Notes: generated by a model not told the origin, from the sequence alone. DNA of 64,000 bases from Candidatus Heimdallarchaeota archaeon LC_3 (GCA_001940645.1 MDVS01000020.1:62001-126000), one strand, 5' to 3'; shown: positions 38,363 through 49,003, numbered from the stretch's first letter. A program made the numbers and translations.

Positions 38363-39121
38363 TTAGATTTTGACCCCGAATTCACTTGGTCGATCTTTGA
38401 CACGTTGATCCAACTCTTTAATGATTTCTTTTACTCGATTAACTTGATCTGTAGCTCCAATCCGTTCATATTTTTCCATTGCACGTGTGAGATTTTGTAA
38501 TGCTTCCCGAACTTTCACGTTAATCAACGATCTGCCTCTATAAAATAGGGCATGTGCTTCGATGATTGGGTTTAATGATCTTGCTCGGCGGAACTCTTCA
38601 ACTGCTTTCGCTAAAAAATTAGATTTTTGGAAATCATCTTGCACTCGAGCGGCTCTTTGAACATAAGATTTCCCTCGGGCATCAGCCGCTTCTTTATCCA
38701 TAGATATCATTTGAAAAACTGCTGCGGATGATTCATATAACCTTGCAGCTTCAGTAAATTCTCCGTTAATCGCTTTTTCTCTTGCAAAATCACCTTGAGC
38801 AATAGCTTGTTCATGTCTCATTTTAGTAGACATTTTTTGGTCTTTAATACCAGAAAAAATAACATTCGCATGTCCAAATGCTTTCATACTTTCAATCCAG
38901 TCTTCAGTTTCTCTAAATTTATAACCTTCAACCATTTTCATATATGCTTCAGAAATTAACTCTCCACTTTTTCCCTTATCCCCTAATTTATCAAATATTT
39001 CATTTGCTTCTTTAATAATATTGTAAATCTTCTTGTAGTTGATTTTCTCAGCATTAAGTAGGTCTTGGCCCTTATTTAGTAATAAGTTTGCTTCCTCGAG
39101 ACGTTTTCCTTTTCTAAACAC
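38363..39121 (-). CDS. TPR protein, alpha-SNAP-like
   Basis: A 252-residue protein made of about six helix pairs: EEANLLLNKGQDLLNAEK, IIKEANEIFDKLGDKGKSGE, FTEAARLYESSAAVFQMIS, then KEAADARGKSYVQRAARVQD and AVEEFRRARSLNP. The AARLYE-x3-AVF and KEAADA-x-GKSYV-x-RA segments recall alpha-SNAP-type TPRs, which in eukaryotes disassemble SNARE complexes. The match is one of repeat style only. No membrane segment. GTG 39121 with a GAGG ribosome site is the start. It converges with tmk. Confidence 0.6.
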   Translation of the reverse strand: MFRKGKRLEEANLLLNKGQDLLNAEKINYKKIYNIIKEANEIFDKLGDKGKSGELISEAYMKMVEGYKFRETEDWIESMKAFGHANVIFSGIKDQKMSTKMRHEQAIAQGDFAREKAINGEFTEAARLYESSAAVFQMISMDKEAADARGKSYVQRAARVQDDFQKSNFLAKAVEEFRRARSLNPIIEAHALFYRGRSLINVKVREALQNLTRAMEKYERIGATDQVNRVKEIIKELDQRVKDRPSEFGVKI

Positions 39122-39285
39122 AAAAAATCCTCAATAAAATGATATTTGAATTGATATTTCATCACATTATATAATTGACTTTTTTTTTAATAAAGCCAAA
39201 TCATTAAGTCTTTTATAGATTGAAGAAAAATATTTTATAAAGTGTAATAAATCTACCAATTATTAAAATTAAGAGAGATGCGTCT

Positions 39286-42200
39286 TTGAAAACATTACAT
39301 CAGATATTTCTCAGTGTATTCGTCACATTCTTAGCCTTTTCAGTTTTTTCCTCATTAATGGTACAACCATTTAACAATTTCAATCCTAATTACTCTCCTA
39401 ATACTCAAGGGGATGATGTGTTAGGGAAAACACTAGAATCTAGGTTTGGTTTAGATAATACAACTGAAACTAAAGCTTTTGCACCAGGAGAAAATGTTAC
39501 CGTTGAAGGATTTCTCGATGGTTTAAAAGGTGTAGGGGATTTTTTCTGGCCAATTCCTTGGCATCACGTCCATGTTTATATGATTAATACTAATCCCTCC
39601 AATAATTTGACAATTAATGGTGGAAATCAAATTTTCACATCCGGAATTGATGAAAATGCAAACAATGTTGATGATATCCATCCGCCATTTAATAAAACAG
39701 CAAATCCCACAGAATATAATGATATTATCACCAATAAATTATCTGGGTATTACCATCTCCAATTTCAGATACCAGAACAACCAGAATTAGAACTTTTGGG
39801 GATTACAGATACCTTACGTATTATTGAATATTATCCTGGAAATAATACATTACCATTTCAGATTATCAATGAATATGACATCAGTCTTGCTAATACAGCA
39901 AAAATAACAGCGGGTGAACCATCTTCTCCTCAAATTCTTTCTGATGGAAATCTTTCAATAGAATATCAATTAACATATGCAGATGGAGTAACTAAAATAC
40001 CGAATATTCCAATTAATGTTTCTATTTTCAATGTTTCCGATAGTACCATAGTATGTGAAGATATATTTAGCTGTTCTCAAAAATATTTTAATATAAGTCA
40101 TCCTGCACTTACTAATGTTGATGGAAATATTACTGTCGATATTTTAATGCTTTTAAATGCTTCAGAGGTTATAAGAGGAACATATGGGGTGAACGTAACT
40201 GCTTTAACAAGCCTTCCAGCTATTGCAAATCAACCTTGGGTAATGCAGAATTTTACGATCGTTTATAATAATGCAACAATAGCGGTGGGATCTTCGTTAA
40301 ATCCAATGAAACCGCATGAAAATAATGTAATTACTGTTACCGTAACTTCAGATTATGACAATAGCCCTATAAGTTCAATACCACTTGAATATCAACTTTT
40401 CAATCAATCAGATAATTCTTTTATTTGTAATAATGTTGTTAGTTGTTCAGCTAGAGGGTTCACAATAACCAATACAACTTATCTTACTAATGCTGCGGGT
40501 CAGATTCTTTACAGTTTTACTGCTGATTATCAGCAAGTTAATGATGGTGCATACGTTTTCAACGTTACTGGTACATTTAATTCTAATATCAACCCATTTA
40601 TTACCAATCAACCAGAAGGTAGTCATATAATTACTATTGATCGGATACCTCAAGTGGGACAAGTAAATTTGTTAACAAAAACACCTGATACAACTATTTT
40701 CAGACCAGGGGAAAATGTTACAATTGATTATTTGACATTAACAAACGTCACAAATCCAGGTCCTTATGCTAATGTTCCTATGATAGTGGAGTTGTGGAAT
40801 TTAACCGGAGGACCAACACTAATATCGAATGACACCTTTGGATTTTCCTATAGTTATTCTTCTGCTATTAGTAGTGGATCGGGTAATTTTTCAGTATTTT
40901 TAGACTCGCAGTTTGGAGTAACGCCAGTTGGTGATTATAGGATAAGAGTAATAGGAAATTATTCAAGTTTTCTTGGTGTAGATCAATATTTACAAAATAG
41001 TAACTCAACACCAGTCGATTATGATTTTTTTATCGATAATCTTTATGATAACCTTATTTTAAACTTTATTTCAGCTCTACCTTCAGACACAAGTTTACCT
41101 ACAACAACAGGAGATACAATAGATATAACAATTCAAGCAATAAGAGATTATAATTCTACTTGGGAAACGTATACCTCTAGTCCGGATACTACTCCAGAAT
41201 CAGGAATGAGGATTAGTCCATCATTCTTGAATTATAGTAACAATTCAGCAGGAATTGTTATGACTATTAATACAGGTTTATTTCCATCTGATTTAACAGA
41301 TTACTATAAAACAAATGGAACTGGTCATTTAGCTGTTACCATAACATCAACTTATCCTGATACTTATTTGGATCTCTTCAAAACAATTAACTTTACAGCA
41401 AGTATAAATACTGTAGAAACTTCATTCCTCAGACATTATAATACAACATTATCCTCTTATACTTCTACGTATCAATTAAATCAAATAATTTTTGTAAATC
41501 CTGATTATCAAATAGTTGATGTTTTTCCTGATAGTCCAGCTACAAATGCCCCAGGGGATACTTATACGCTTGGTACTGCTATAGAATTGTATTTTATTGT
41601 TAGAAATACGAATAATAACACTCCATTAGAGGGTATTCCAGTTAGATTTGAAATCACATCTGGTGCTTTACCCGGGGTGTATCTTGCAAATGCAACAACT
41701 TTTGTTCCCTTAAATCCAAATGATTATGAATATTCTAATCCTACAGGCCAGATTACTATTCTGATGATTTCGACGTATGGTGTTACAAATGAGACAACAT
41801 CAATATTAAATATCGAAGTTACAGCAACAGCTAACTTAACTAAATATAATGGTGGAATAGGCGTCACTATTCCAGGTCCACCTTATCATATTGGTGAATC
41901 TAATGGAGGGACAGCTAACTATAATTTATTTACTAATACCTCGTCAACAACTACTTCAACAGTATTCTTTACAACAATTTATAATTATGGTGAACCAGTT
42001 TGGTCTATTAGTGATGCAGTAATTAGACCAGGCGAAAGTATTAATGCAACTGTAACGGTAACTGATTTAATAACCCCGGAAGATCTATCTGGATTTAGGT
42101 TTCCAGTTAATGCCACAATTCAGTGTTATGTTAATGAATCATTGAGAGTTTGTTCAACTATTGGTGTTAATCTTAGTGTAGCAGATATAGGAGTCAATCC

Positions 42201-45200
42201 ACTTAACTACACAGATGCTAATGGAGTAATATACTTCTTAACTGATACAAACGCTCAAATTACTTTTACTATTAGTTCAATTTATAATATCAATTACCCA
42301 AAATTCTTTACTGTAAGATTAAATGCTACAGTAGACTTCGAAAACAAAACCAATATTGCTTCAGCACTAGATGAAAGATTCGTTGTTGGATTTAATGCTG
42401 TAAACCCATATAATTTATCTCAATCATCATTTTCTACAAACGGTCTACAGAATATAACATACGATGCTCAATATGTAACTGCATCAATTCAATTAATAGG
42501 AGTAAGTGTTCCTTCGTTAGGAGGAGGGACTACAGTTATACCAGTAGATTCTGGTGTTACCCTTAATGCAACATTTCTAGTGACTCTTGATGTCACTGGA
42601 AATCCAGTATTAGAAGGTGTTGGTGTTTCTATTAATACTACATTATTAGCACTTCAAAACGTGACATTAATCACATCAGCAACGTTAACAACTAATGAAA
42701 ATGGTGAAGTATTTTTCTTACTGAATGTTACTACTGCTACTGAAGATAGTAATCCGAGATATGGTATTCAGGCTACTGTTGATTTTGTTAACAATGATAC
42801 AAGTATGACACCTCCTCTAGATCCAGATAATTTCAATAGACCAATAGCTCATTATTGGATAAACGGAACAACGGGTGATATCAGTATTAGTAGTCATAAT
42901 GACGATAGCTATCGAGTTCTACGGCAACGATTAATGGTAATAAATATTTTAGCTGTGTATGATACTGGAAATAATCTGATTTCAACCGGTCCGTCTAATG
43001 TAATTGCTTATCGAGGGTATACATTAGAATTAAACGTATCATATATTCGAACAGATTTAACACCCGTAAATTCTTCAGGTTTCACGGTTTATTATAACCA
43101 AAGTCTGAATGCTATTGTACAAATTGGTAGTGGAACCACCATTTTAGCTACTGGAAATCAAGTATTTAATACTACTTTATCTGGAGCAGGTACTATTTAT
43201 CCTGGTTCAGCTCAATTATATGCTGAGCCTACGGATCCTTTATTTAACTCTACTAACACATTCTTCCAACCTTTCAATTTCAGAATAAAAGCTACACCAA
43301 CGATTGTTTTCGATATTCCATCTACAAATGTTTCTGATAGTGACACTTTAAGAGATGGAGATGTAATTACTATTAGTGGAGAATTAAGGGATGAAATAGG
43401 ACTATTAATTAGTGATACAAACTATTTAAACACGACATTAGATGAATTGATTTCCAATATTCTTGTTTATGGAACGAACCAAGACCAATCTGTTAATCAT
43501 AGTGGAACAGTTTCAACAAATTTAACTGCTTTAGGTAATTTTGTAATATCCTATACTATCCCAAATGGTTTTGCTAATGAAAATATAACTCTAAGAATCG
43601 AACTAAATAGCATAGTATCAATTCCGTCCTTCGATTCACTAAACACTTTCGTACAAACAGTTTTTACTTACCAATTTGTCAACCTGAGTGTTCTTCTTGA
43701 TTCAGACACTGGTGGTGCACCATTTCCAGTATCATATACATTTCTTTCCAATGACTCCACTTATAATATTGATGGAAGTTTACTAGATTATTATGCTATA
43801 ATATCATTCGATGATAACTATGGTCGACCGCTTCAAAACTATTCTTATATTCTATATGATAACACATCAACGAGTATTCCCATAACAACAAATAGTGCTG
43901 GAGAAAACAGATTCGATCTTAGTTTATCATTTGAATATATTAATTCAACTCGAGAATTTAATTTAACTTATCTAAATGCAACTTCAGCTGAAAGTTGGAG
44001 AGTTTTTATTAATAGAACGGTTTATGACACAACTGCTCCTTATATCGCTTTTATCGATCCTGATCCCGTTAATACTTCTTCATATAATGATTTATACAAT
44101 AATTTCACAGTAACTATTGATGCTTATGACTTTAACTCGACTCATGGTTTTGTAACTACAGGATTCAATCAGGGTTCATTAATTATTTACCATAATGGCT
44201 CTTCACAAGCTATTCTTGCTTGGCAAGATGGTGATACATATCAATATCTCTTCAATTATACCAACCTATCCAATACTGATACTGCTGTAAATATTACAAT
44301 ATTTATTACTGATAACGCAGGTTTAACAAGCCAATCGACCTTGATAATTACCTTTGACAGAACTGCTCCAATAATTAATTCTATTACTCCTGCTGATGGA
44401 ACTTATCCTTATGGAATAGGCCCTGTTACTGTAGATACTGTTGACAGTGGTAATTCCGTTTCAAGTGTAGTAACAAATGTATCAGTTGCTGGTAACTATA
44501 CTACATACGATCTTTCCCCAAGTGTTGGAAACCTTTGGGAAAGACAAATTTCTTTCGATTCAATAATAGCTGATGCGATTGTTGAATTCAATGTAACTGA
44601 TGTTGCTGGAAACTGGCAAACTGTTACTTATACATATTTAAGAGATAGTGTAACACCTGGTGTTTCTATCACAAGTATTAACAGAAATGGTAGTTCCATA
44701 ACTCAAGGTAATGCTAGTTATCTCAACGATAATGAATTAATAACCATTTCTGCAACTATCATTGAAAACGAATCCGGTATAAACTCAATAAATGATATTT
44801 CGATTGCAGGAGTAAGTAATCTGGATATTAACAACATTGGAAATGATTATATTATTAGCTTTAATGCTTCCAAAGTTGCGGTAGATACAATATATTCTCT
44901 ATTAGTATCAGATAAAGCTGGGAACTCTGTTTCAACTTCATTATTTACATTGCTGCAAGATGTTGGAATCCCTAGCATTATTATCAACTCTCCATCAAAT
45001 AGTTCAACTCAATTAGATACATTCAATATAGATATTACCCTGACTGATCTTCAGACAGAGATAAATAGTTCATCAATACAAATACTTGATCCGGAAGGAT
45101 CTTCAATAGCATTTTCTACAAATAGTGTAGGTAATGGCTATCAGATTCTTGCGTCTACATCACCAAATTTCAATGCTGTCTCAGCTATTCAAAGATATGA

Positions 45201-45780
45201 AATTTCCGTTTCAGATTCTTATGGTAACACCAACACAATAGTATTACTAATATTCACTGATGTAACGAATCCAAGTATTACTAGTACGCAAATCAAGGAC
45301 GAAAGTGATGTAGTATTTGCTGATATCCCAGTAGATTATGTTGCACAAGAATCTCATACATTAAAAATTGAATATGATGATACTGGAGTAATAGAATCAG
45401 GAATTGATGTTAATAATATCGACATTAGTTTAGCATATTCCAAAGATGGATCAGATTTCAGTAATGTTGATTTCGCTGAAGACGAAAAATACAGCATTGA
45501 AATAACTTCAACGACTACCACAGCAACTATTGAGTGGGAAACTGGTCTTGGATCACACGAAGTACCAGAAGGACGATACAAATGGTCAATCACTATATTT
45601 GATAATGTAGGTCATGAATCAACAGTTGTAGAAATTACTTATACCATTAAATATGATAGACCATCACTCATAGATCAAATAATCAGTATAGGAACAACTA
45701 TGGCCCTTGCTTTAGGTATTTTTGGAGCTCTCGGAATTGGTGTAGCAATTATTTATGAGAGAATTCGTTATGAAAAATAG
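39286..45780 (+). CDS. Giant secreted, membrane-anchored Ig-like surface protein
   Basis: A 2164-residue protein with a signal peptide (MKTLHQIFLSVFVTFLAFSV), an extracellular part of about 2100 residues, a C-terminal membrane segment (about 2130-2153, TTMALALGIFGALGIGVAII) and a short basic tail. The body is a string of beta-rich repeats like bacterial Ig-like/CARDB domains, with recurring GEN[VI]T, DTTAP/FDRTAP and TDNAG or TDVAGN units in the C-terminal third. It is rich in Asn/Ser/Thr and has very many N-x-[ST] sequons. Type I anchoring with the C-terminus in the cytoplasm fits an S-layer or adhesion protein. TTG 39286 is the start because it gives the intact signal peptide. Confidence 0.85.
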   Translation: MKTLHQIFLSVFVTFLAFSVFSSLMVQPFNNFNPNYSPNTQGDDVLGKTLESRFGLDNTTETKAFAPGENVTVEGFLDGLKGVGDFFWPIPWHHVHVYMINTNPSNNLTINGGNQIFTSGIDENANNVDDIHPPFNKTANPTEYNDIITNKLSGYYHLQFQIPEQPELELLGITDTLRIIEYYPGNNTLPFQIINEYDISLANTAKITAGEPSSPQILSDGNLSIEYQLTYADGVTKIPNIPINVSIFNVSDSTIVCEDIFSCSQKYFNISHPALTNVDGNITVDILMLLNASEVIRGTYGVNVTALTSLPAIANQPWVMQNFTIVYNNATIAVGSSLNPMKPHENNVITVTVTSDYDNSPISSIPLEYQLFNQSDNSFICNNVVSCSARGFTITNTTYLTNAAGQILYSFTADYQQVNDGAYVFNVTGTFNSNINPFITNQPEGSHIITIDRIPQVGQVNLLTKTPDTTIFRPGENVTIDYLTLTNVTNPGPYANVPMIVELWNLTGGPTLISNDTFGFSYSYSSAISSGSGNFSVFLDSQFGVTPVGDYRIRVIGNYSSFLGVDQYLQNSNSTPVDYDFFIDNLYDNLILNFISALPSDTSLPTTTGDTIDITIQAIRDYNSTWETYTSSPDTTPESGMRISPSFLNYSNNSAGIVMTINTGLFPSDLTDYYKTNGTGHLAVTITSTYPDTYLDLFKTINFTASINTVETSFLRHYNTTLSSYTSTYQLNQIIFVNPDYQIVDVFPDSPATNAPGDTYTLGTAIELYFIVRNTNNNTPLEGIPVRFEITSGALPGVYLANATTFVPLNPNDYEYSNPTGQITILMISTYGVTNETTSILNIEVTATANLTKYNGGIGVTIPGPPYHIGESNGGTANYNLFTNTSSTTTSTVFFTTIYNYGEPVWSISDAVIRPGESINATVTVTDLITPEDLSGFRFPVNATIQCYVNESLRVCSTIGVNLSVADIGVNPLNYTDANGVIYFLTDTNAQITFTISSIYNINYPKFFTVRLNATVDFENKTNIASALDERFVVGFNAVNPYNLSQSSFSTNGLQNITYDAQYVTASIQLIGVSVPSLGGGTTVIPVDSGVTLNATFLVTLDVTGNPVLEGVGVSINTTLLALQNVTLITSATLTTNENGEVFFLLNVTTATEDSNPRYGIQATVDFVNNDTSMTPPLDPDNFNRPIAHYWINGTTGDISISSHNDDSYRVLRQRLMVINILAVYDTGNNLISTGPSNVIAYRGYTLELNVSYIRTDLTPVNSSGFTVYYNQSLNAIVQIGSGTTILATGNQVFNTTLSGAGTIYPGSAQLYAEPTDPLFNSTNTFFQPFNFRIKATPTIVFDIPSTNVSDSDTLRDGDVITISGELRDEIGLLISDTNYLNTTLDELISNILVYGTNQDQSVNHSGTVSTNLTALGNFVISYTIPNGFANENITLRIELNSIVSIPSFDSLNTFVQTVFTYQFVNLSVLLDSDTGGAPFPVSYTFLSNDSTYNIDGSLLDYYAIISFDDNYGRPLQNYSYILYDNTSTSIPITTNSAGENRFDLSLSFEYINSTREFNLTYLNATSAESWRVFINRTVYDTTAPYIAFIDPDPVNTSSYNDLYNNFTVTIDAYDFNSTHGFVTTGFNQGSLIIYHNGSSQAILAWQDGDTYQYLFNYTNLSNTDTAVNITIFITDNAGLTSQSTLIITFDRTAPIINSITPADGTYPYGIGPVTVDTVDSGNSVSSVVTNVSVAGNYTTYDLSPSVGNLWERQISFDSIIADAIVEFNVTDVAGNWQTVTYTYLRDSVTPGVSITSINRNGSSITQGNASYLNDNELITISATIIENESGINSINDISIAGVSNLDINNIGNDYIISFNASKVAVDTIYSLLVSDKAGNSVSTSLFTLLQDVGIPSIIINSPSNSSTQLDTFNIDITLTDLQTEINSSSIQILDPEGSSIAFSTNSVGNGYQILASTSPNFNAVSAIQRYEISVSDSYGNTNTIVLLIFTDVTNPSITSTQIKDESDVVFADIPVDYVAQESHTLKIEYDDTGVIESGIDVNNIDISLAYSKDGSDFSNVDFAEDEKYSIEITSTTTTATIEWETGLGSHEVPEGRYKWSITIFDNVGHESTVVEITYTIKYDRPSLIDQIISIGTTMALALGIFGALGIGVAIIYERIRYEK

Positions 45781-45935
45781 AAAATGCATTCAGAAAATAT
45801 TAAGTATGACATCAAAAAAACAAAGAATAATTAACTTGAAATAAACATTAATATAAAATCTATATTTATTATTAATAAATAGCTATTAATAAATAGCAAA
45901 AAAGTTGTTATAATCAATAAAAAGAGTGACTTAAA

Positions 45936-46466
45936 ATGCAAGGCAATGACAATACTGGATTGTTTGTTATCTTCGGAATCATCTTCTTAGTTATTGGATT
46001 CCTCCTTTATTGGTATAGAGATTATCTTCCAATCGGTGGTGGAGGTTCTCGCAAAAAAACAGACGTTGATGCTGAAATAGAGGAGCTTCTTGATAAAATT
46101 AGGCAATTAGCTCGATCTCACGATTATCAAAAGGCTAGTTTAAATGTCTGGGCCGCATTCAAGGTTTCTGCGTCAGGATTCCTGGGTATGGAGCGAGAAC
46201 CTAACCAAACTGCTCGCCAATTTGGTATTTCTCTAATGCAATTTGATGGAATTACACAAGAAACCGTAGAACCCTTATATGGCTTATTTGAAGCAGCTAG
46301 ATATGGTCGAGATACTATTTCTCTTCAAAAGTTCAATGCTGGATTAACAGGCCTGCACAGATTTTTACAAATTGCAAAACAAATTTCAATTGTTATGGCC
46401 AGTGGAAAACAAGTTGAAGAAGGAGAAATAGAAGATATAGAAGAATTTTCAGAAGCAACAGCATAG
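45936..46466 (+). CDS. DUF4129-like single-TM protein
   Basis: A 176-residue protein with one N-terminal membrane segment (residues 8-26) and a cytosolic helical domain of DUF4129 type: ARSHDYQKASLNVWAAFKVS, then EPNQTARQFGISL, LYGLFEAARYGRDT and FLQ at the end. DUF4129 is found with MoxR, DUF58 and DUF4350 or transglutaminase proteins. Those partners are encoded 22-32 kb away, while the giant surface protein ends 155 bases upstream. ATG 45936 has a GTGAC ribosome site. Confidence 0.75.
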   Translation: MQGNDNTGLFVIFGIIFLVIGFLLYWYRDYLPIGGGGSRKKTDVDAEIEELLDKIRQLARSHDYQKASLNVWAAFKVSASGFLGMEREPNQTARQFGISLMQFDGITQETVEPLYGLFEAARYGRDTISLQKFNAGLTGLHRFLQIAKQISIVMASGKQVEEGEIEDIEEFSEATA

Positions 46467-46667
46467 ATCACTTGCTATTTTCTATATTAATGAAGATTTT
46501 GGGTCATTTTTTTATCCTTTTTTCTAGTAGATCGAATATTCAATATTTACCTATTCAATTTTTTAAGAAAATTAGTTTTAAATTTAGTTTTTAATTAAAA
46601 AAATAGTTTAAAAATTAAGTTATTACCTAATTCATTCATAATTACGATAGTTGAGTCCTGAAGCATT

Positions 46668-48611
46668 ATGAAAACTAAAACGACTAATCCTGATAAGTAT
46701 CTGGATTATTTACAATCCAATGTGAATCAAGAGGTATACAACTACGCTGAAAAATTATATGCTGAACTTATTAGGGTATATCCTCCGTTAAAAATGATAA
46801 AGATAGAGAGAGTTTCTATATCGGGAATATATCCTATAAAAAGCGATGAAATTATTGAGTTCAATTCTAATTTTGCAAATATTGTTTATGGTGGGAACGG
46901 AGCTGGAAAAACTACTTGCCTAGAATCAATCGAATTTGGATTATTAGGATCTAAAACAATTGAGATAAAAAATACTTTTGGAAAAAGAATTATCAATAAA
47001 TTTGTTGTAGAAATAATTTTACGGATTGAGAATGTTCTTTATAGCCTTAAACGTTGGATGATCTCTCCAGATAGTCATAATGTATCATTTACACGAATCA
47101 GTGAACAAAATGACAAATTGACAGCGTATCCATCTTCTGAAGGATATAGGGAGACAGAAAATGAGTTACATAAACTTACAGGGCTTAATCTAACTGATAT
47201 TGCATTAATATATGATTTTTTTACTTTAAGAGTCCCAAGAAACCATTATTTATCTAATACTATCAAAGGAAACAATGGATCATATATTAGGGAATTATTG
47301 TTATCAAAACTCGTTGATCCTGCCAATTCACTACCAAATATTATAGTTCAGCAAGCTATGAAGCTCTTACATGAAGGCAAAACAAAATTCAATAGGTTAT
47401 TAAGACGAATAAATCTATTGGAGTCATTAGAAGAAGATAAAGCGGAACAAAAAGAAAATATTACCGATATTAAAGAAGCAATTGAAAATGATCTGATTGA
47501 AATATCCAACAAATTAGCAGTACGAAAAACAATGCGAAAAAATTTGTTTGATGACATTCAAAAGAATTTGTCAAACGAAAGTATTTTACCTCAAACGCTA
47601 ATAACTGAAAACACATCTAGATTACTTGAACTACAATCACAACTGGTAGAATTAGAACAATCTAACGAAAGAATCGAAAGATTAAAAAATGAAAAATGGA
47701 TTTGTGATACATGTTCATCTGAAATTGATGAAAAAGAAGCAAAATCAAGATTAGCTGAAAATTTATGTCCTATTTGTGGACAATGGTCTGAATTAGCAGT
47801 ATCTTTTCAGGAGTATCAAATGAACAGAAAAAAAATGTTATCCTTACGAAATATGATTCATGAACAGCAACATCTATCAGAACGAAAAGATTCTGACTCT
47901 TTTGTTTCTTCAATAGCTCCAAAAGATGATTTAGATTCAATTTTAGCAAATATTAAATCATTAGATCGCGAAATTTCTAATATAGAAGAGGAATATAGAC
48001 AAATAACTCGCGAGCATTCAGCAGTTAATCCACCTATGGGTAATGAAGTCATTCATGAATTAAAAGATCAATTAAAACAAACCCAATCTGAAATTGATTT
48101 GTTTGAAGAATTACTAAAAAAATCGAGAGATTATTTGGACAATGCAACCATTAATTTCATTGAGGATGTAAATTCAAAATTTCAATACTATCAACGAGAA
48201 ATTTTTGATAAAGCTAATTTCTTATTAACACCATCTTATGGTGTTATCTCTGAAGATAATCAAATTTTCTCTGATCTTAGTTTTGGGGAAAAAAATTTAT
48301 TAGATCTAGCTTTTAGAATGGCAGTTATTGAAATTCTTCATTCGAAAGGGATTCCAATACTATTCAATATCGATACACCCGAAGAATCTCTTGACATTGC
48401 CATGTCAACAATTGTATCAAACTTACTGAATAATTTAGTAAAAAAATTATCTGGTTCTAAACATCGATTTATTGTTATTGCAACATCTTCAAAAGATTTT
48501 GTAGAAAATTTAGATAGTTCAGTTTATAGAGTTGAAAATTTATTAAAGAAAAGTCTAAATGTAAGAAAAATTCAGTTTAAACAACTCTCTTTGGCTAAAT
48601 TTATTTCTTAA
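46668..48611 (+). CDS. SMC/Rad50-like ATPase with zinc-ribbon in the coiled coil
   Basis: A 647-residue ABC-type ATPase. Walker A is GGNGAGKTT (about residues 74-83). The coiled coil is short, at about 250-510, and broken by a four-Cys zinc ribbon at about 346-367 (CDTCSSE ... CPICGQ) where Rad50 has a zinc hook. The C-terminal half has the signature DLSFGEKNLLDLAF, and a Walker B strand with its D-loop, ILFNIDTPEESLD, in which Thr follows the Asp of the usual DE pair. Overall it is closer to DndD/RecF-like ATPases than to Rad50; no Mre11-like nuclease is adjacent. It converges with the eRF1-like gene. ATG 46668. Confidence 0.78.
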   Translation: MKTKTTNPDKYLDYLQSNVNQEVYNYAEKLYAELIRVYPPLKMIKIERVSISGIYPIKSDEIIEFNSNFANIVYGGNGAGKTTCLESIEFGLLGSKTIEIKNTFGKRIINKFVVEIILRIENVLYSLKRWMISPDSHNVSFTRISEQNDKLTAYPSSEGYRETENELHKLTGLNLTDIALIYDFFTLRVPRNHYLSNTIKGNNGSYIRELLLSKLVDPANSLPNIIVQQAMKLLHEGKTKFNRLLRRINLLESLEEDKAEQKENITDIKEAIENDLIEISNKLAVRKTMRKNLFDDIQKNLSNESILPQTLITENTSRLLELQSQLVELEQSNERIERLKNEKWICDTCSSEIDEKEAKSRLAENLCPICGQWSELAVSFQEYQMNRKKMLSLRNMIHEQQHLSERKDSDSFVSSIAPKDDLDSILANIKSLDREISNIEEEYRQITREHSAVNPPMGNEVIHELKDQLKQTQSEIDLFEELLKKSRDYLDNATINFIEDVNSKFQYYQREIFDKANFLLTPSYGVISEDNQIFSDLSFGEKNLLDLAFRMAVIEILHSKGIPILFNIDTPEESLDIAMSTIVSNLLNNLVKKLSGSKHRFIVIATSSKDFVENLDSSVYRVENLLKKSLNVRKIQFKQLSLAKFIS

Positions 48612-48625
48612 GATCCAAAGTGAAT

Positions 48626-49003
48626 CTAGAAATATTCATCATTTAAATAAAAATTATGGTCTAAATTGTAAGAAAAAAGATCAATTACACCATTTTTAGG
48701 CTTTATAAACAAAATGTGAGCATCTTTGTGATCAATGGGTACAGAAAACAGTGCTCTTCCTGGAGATGGAATATTTGTGATATTTAAATCGTTTAAAAAA
48801 TTAATAATCTTTCTCAACATCATAACAGCAAACCCTTTTACTTCAAAATTTGTTGAAAGCTGAGATCGCTTAATTTCACTTTTTAATTGACCAATTACCG
48901 CTTCTAGAGGAGCATCAGAAGGAATATAGATAGAAATATAAGTTCGTCCTTGAAAAGGAGATCCTTTAGACATTAACTCAGCAATGGAAGTATTTAAACT
49001 CAT
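48626..49003 (-). CDS. Stand-alone eRF1 N-domain-like protein
   Basis: A 125-residue protein that follows eRF1/aRF1 domain 1 along most of its length: KGSPFQGRTYISIYIPSDAPLE for the family's G-x-GTSxISLYIPP, then a helix, FEVKGFAVMMLRKIINFL for NIKS-x5-VLSAI, then PSPGRALFSV for PPNGLVVY, and a final SYNLDHNFYLNDEYF for LYLCDNKFHTE. The NIKS stop-codon motif is not conserved, and the GGQ and C-terminal domains are absent. It could occupy the ribosomal A site or bind another RNA; this is inference. The frame opens at GTG 49012, but ATG 49003 follows a GTGA site. Confidence 0.6.
   Translation of the reverse strand: MSLNTSIAELMSKGSPFQGRTYISIYIPSDAPLEAVIGQLKSEIKRSQLSTNFEVKGFAVMMLRKIINFLNDLNITNIPSPGRALFSVPIDHKDAHILFIKPKNGVIDLFSYNLDHNFYLNDEYF

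Noticed and set aside
46668..48611. Defence island centred on the SMC-like ATPase
   Set aside because: No nuclease, restriction, toxin or integrase genes surround it; the neighbours are a surface protein, an eRF1-like domain and a subtilase.
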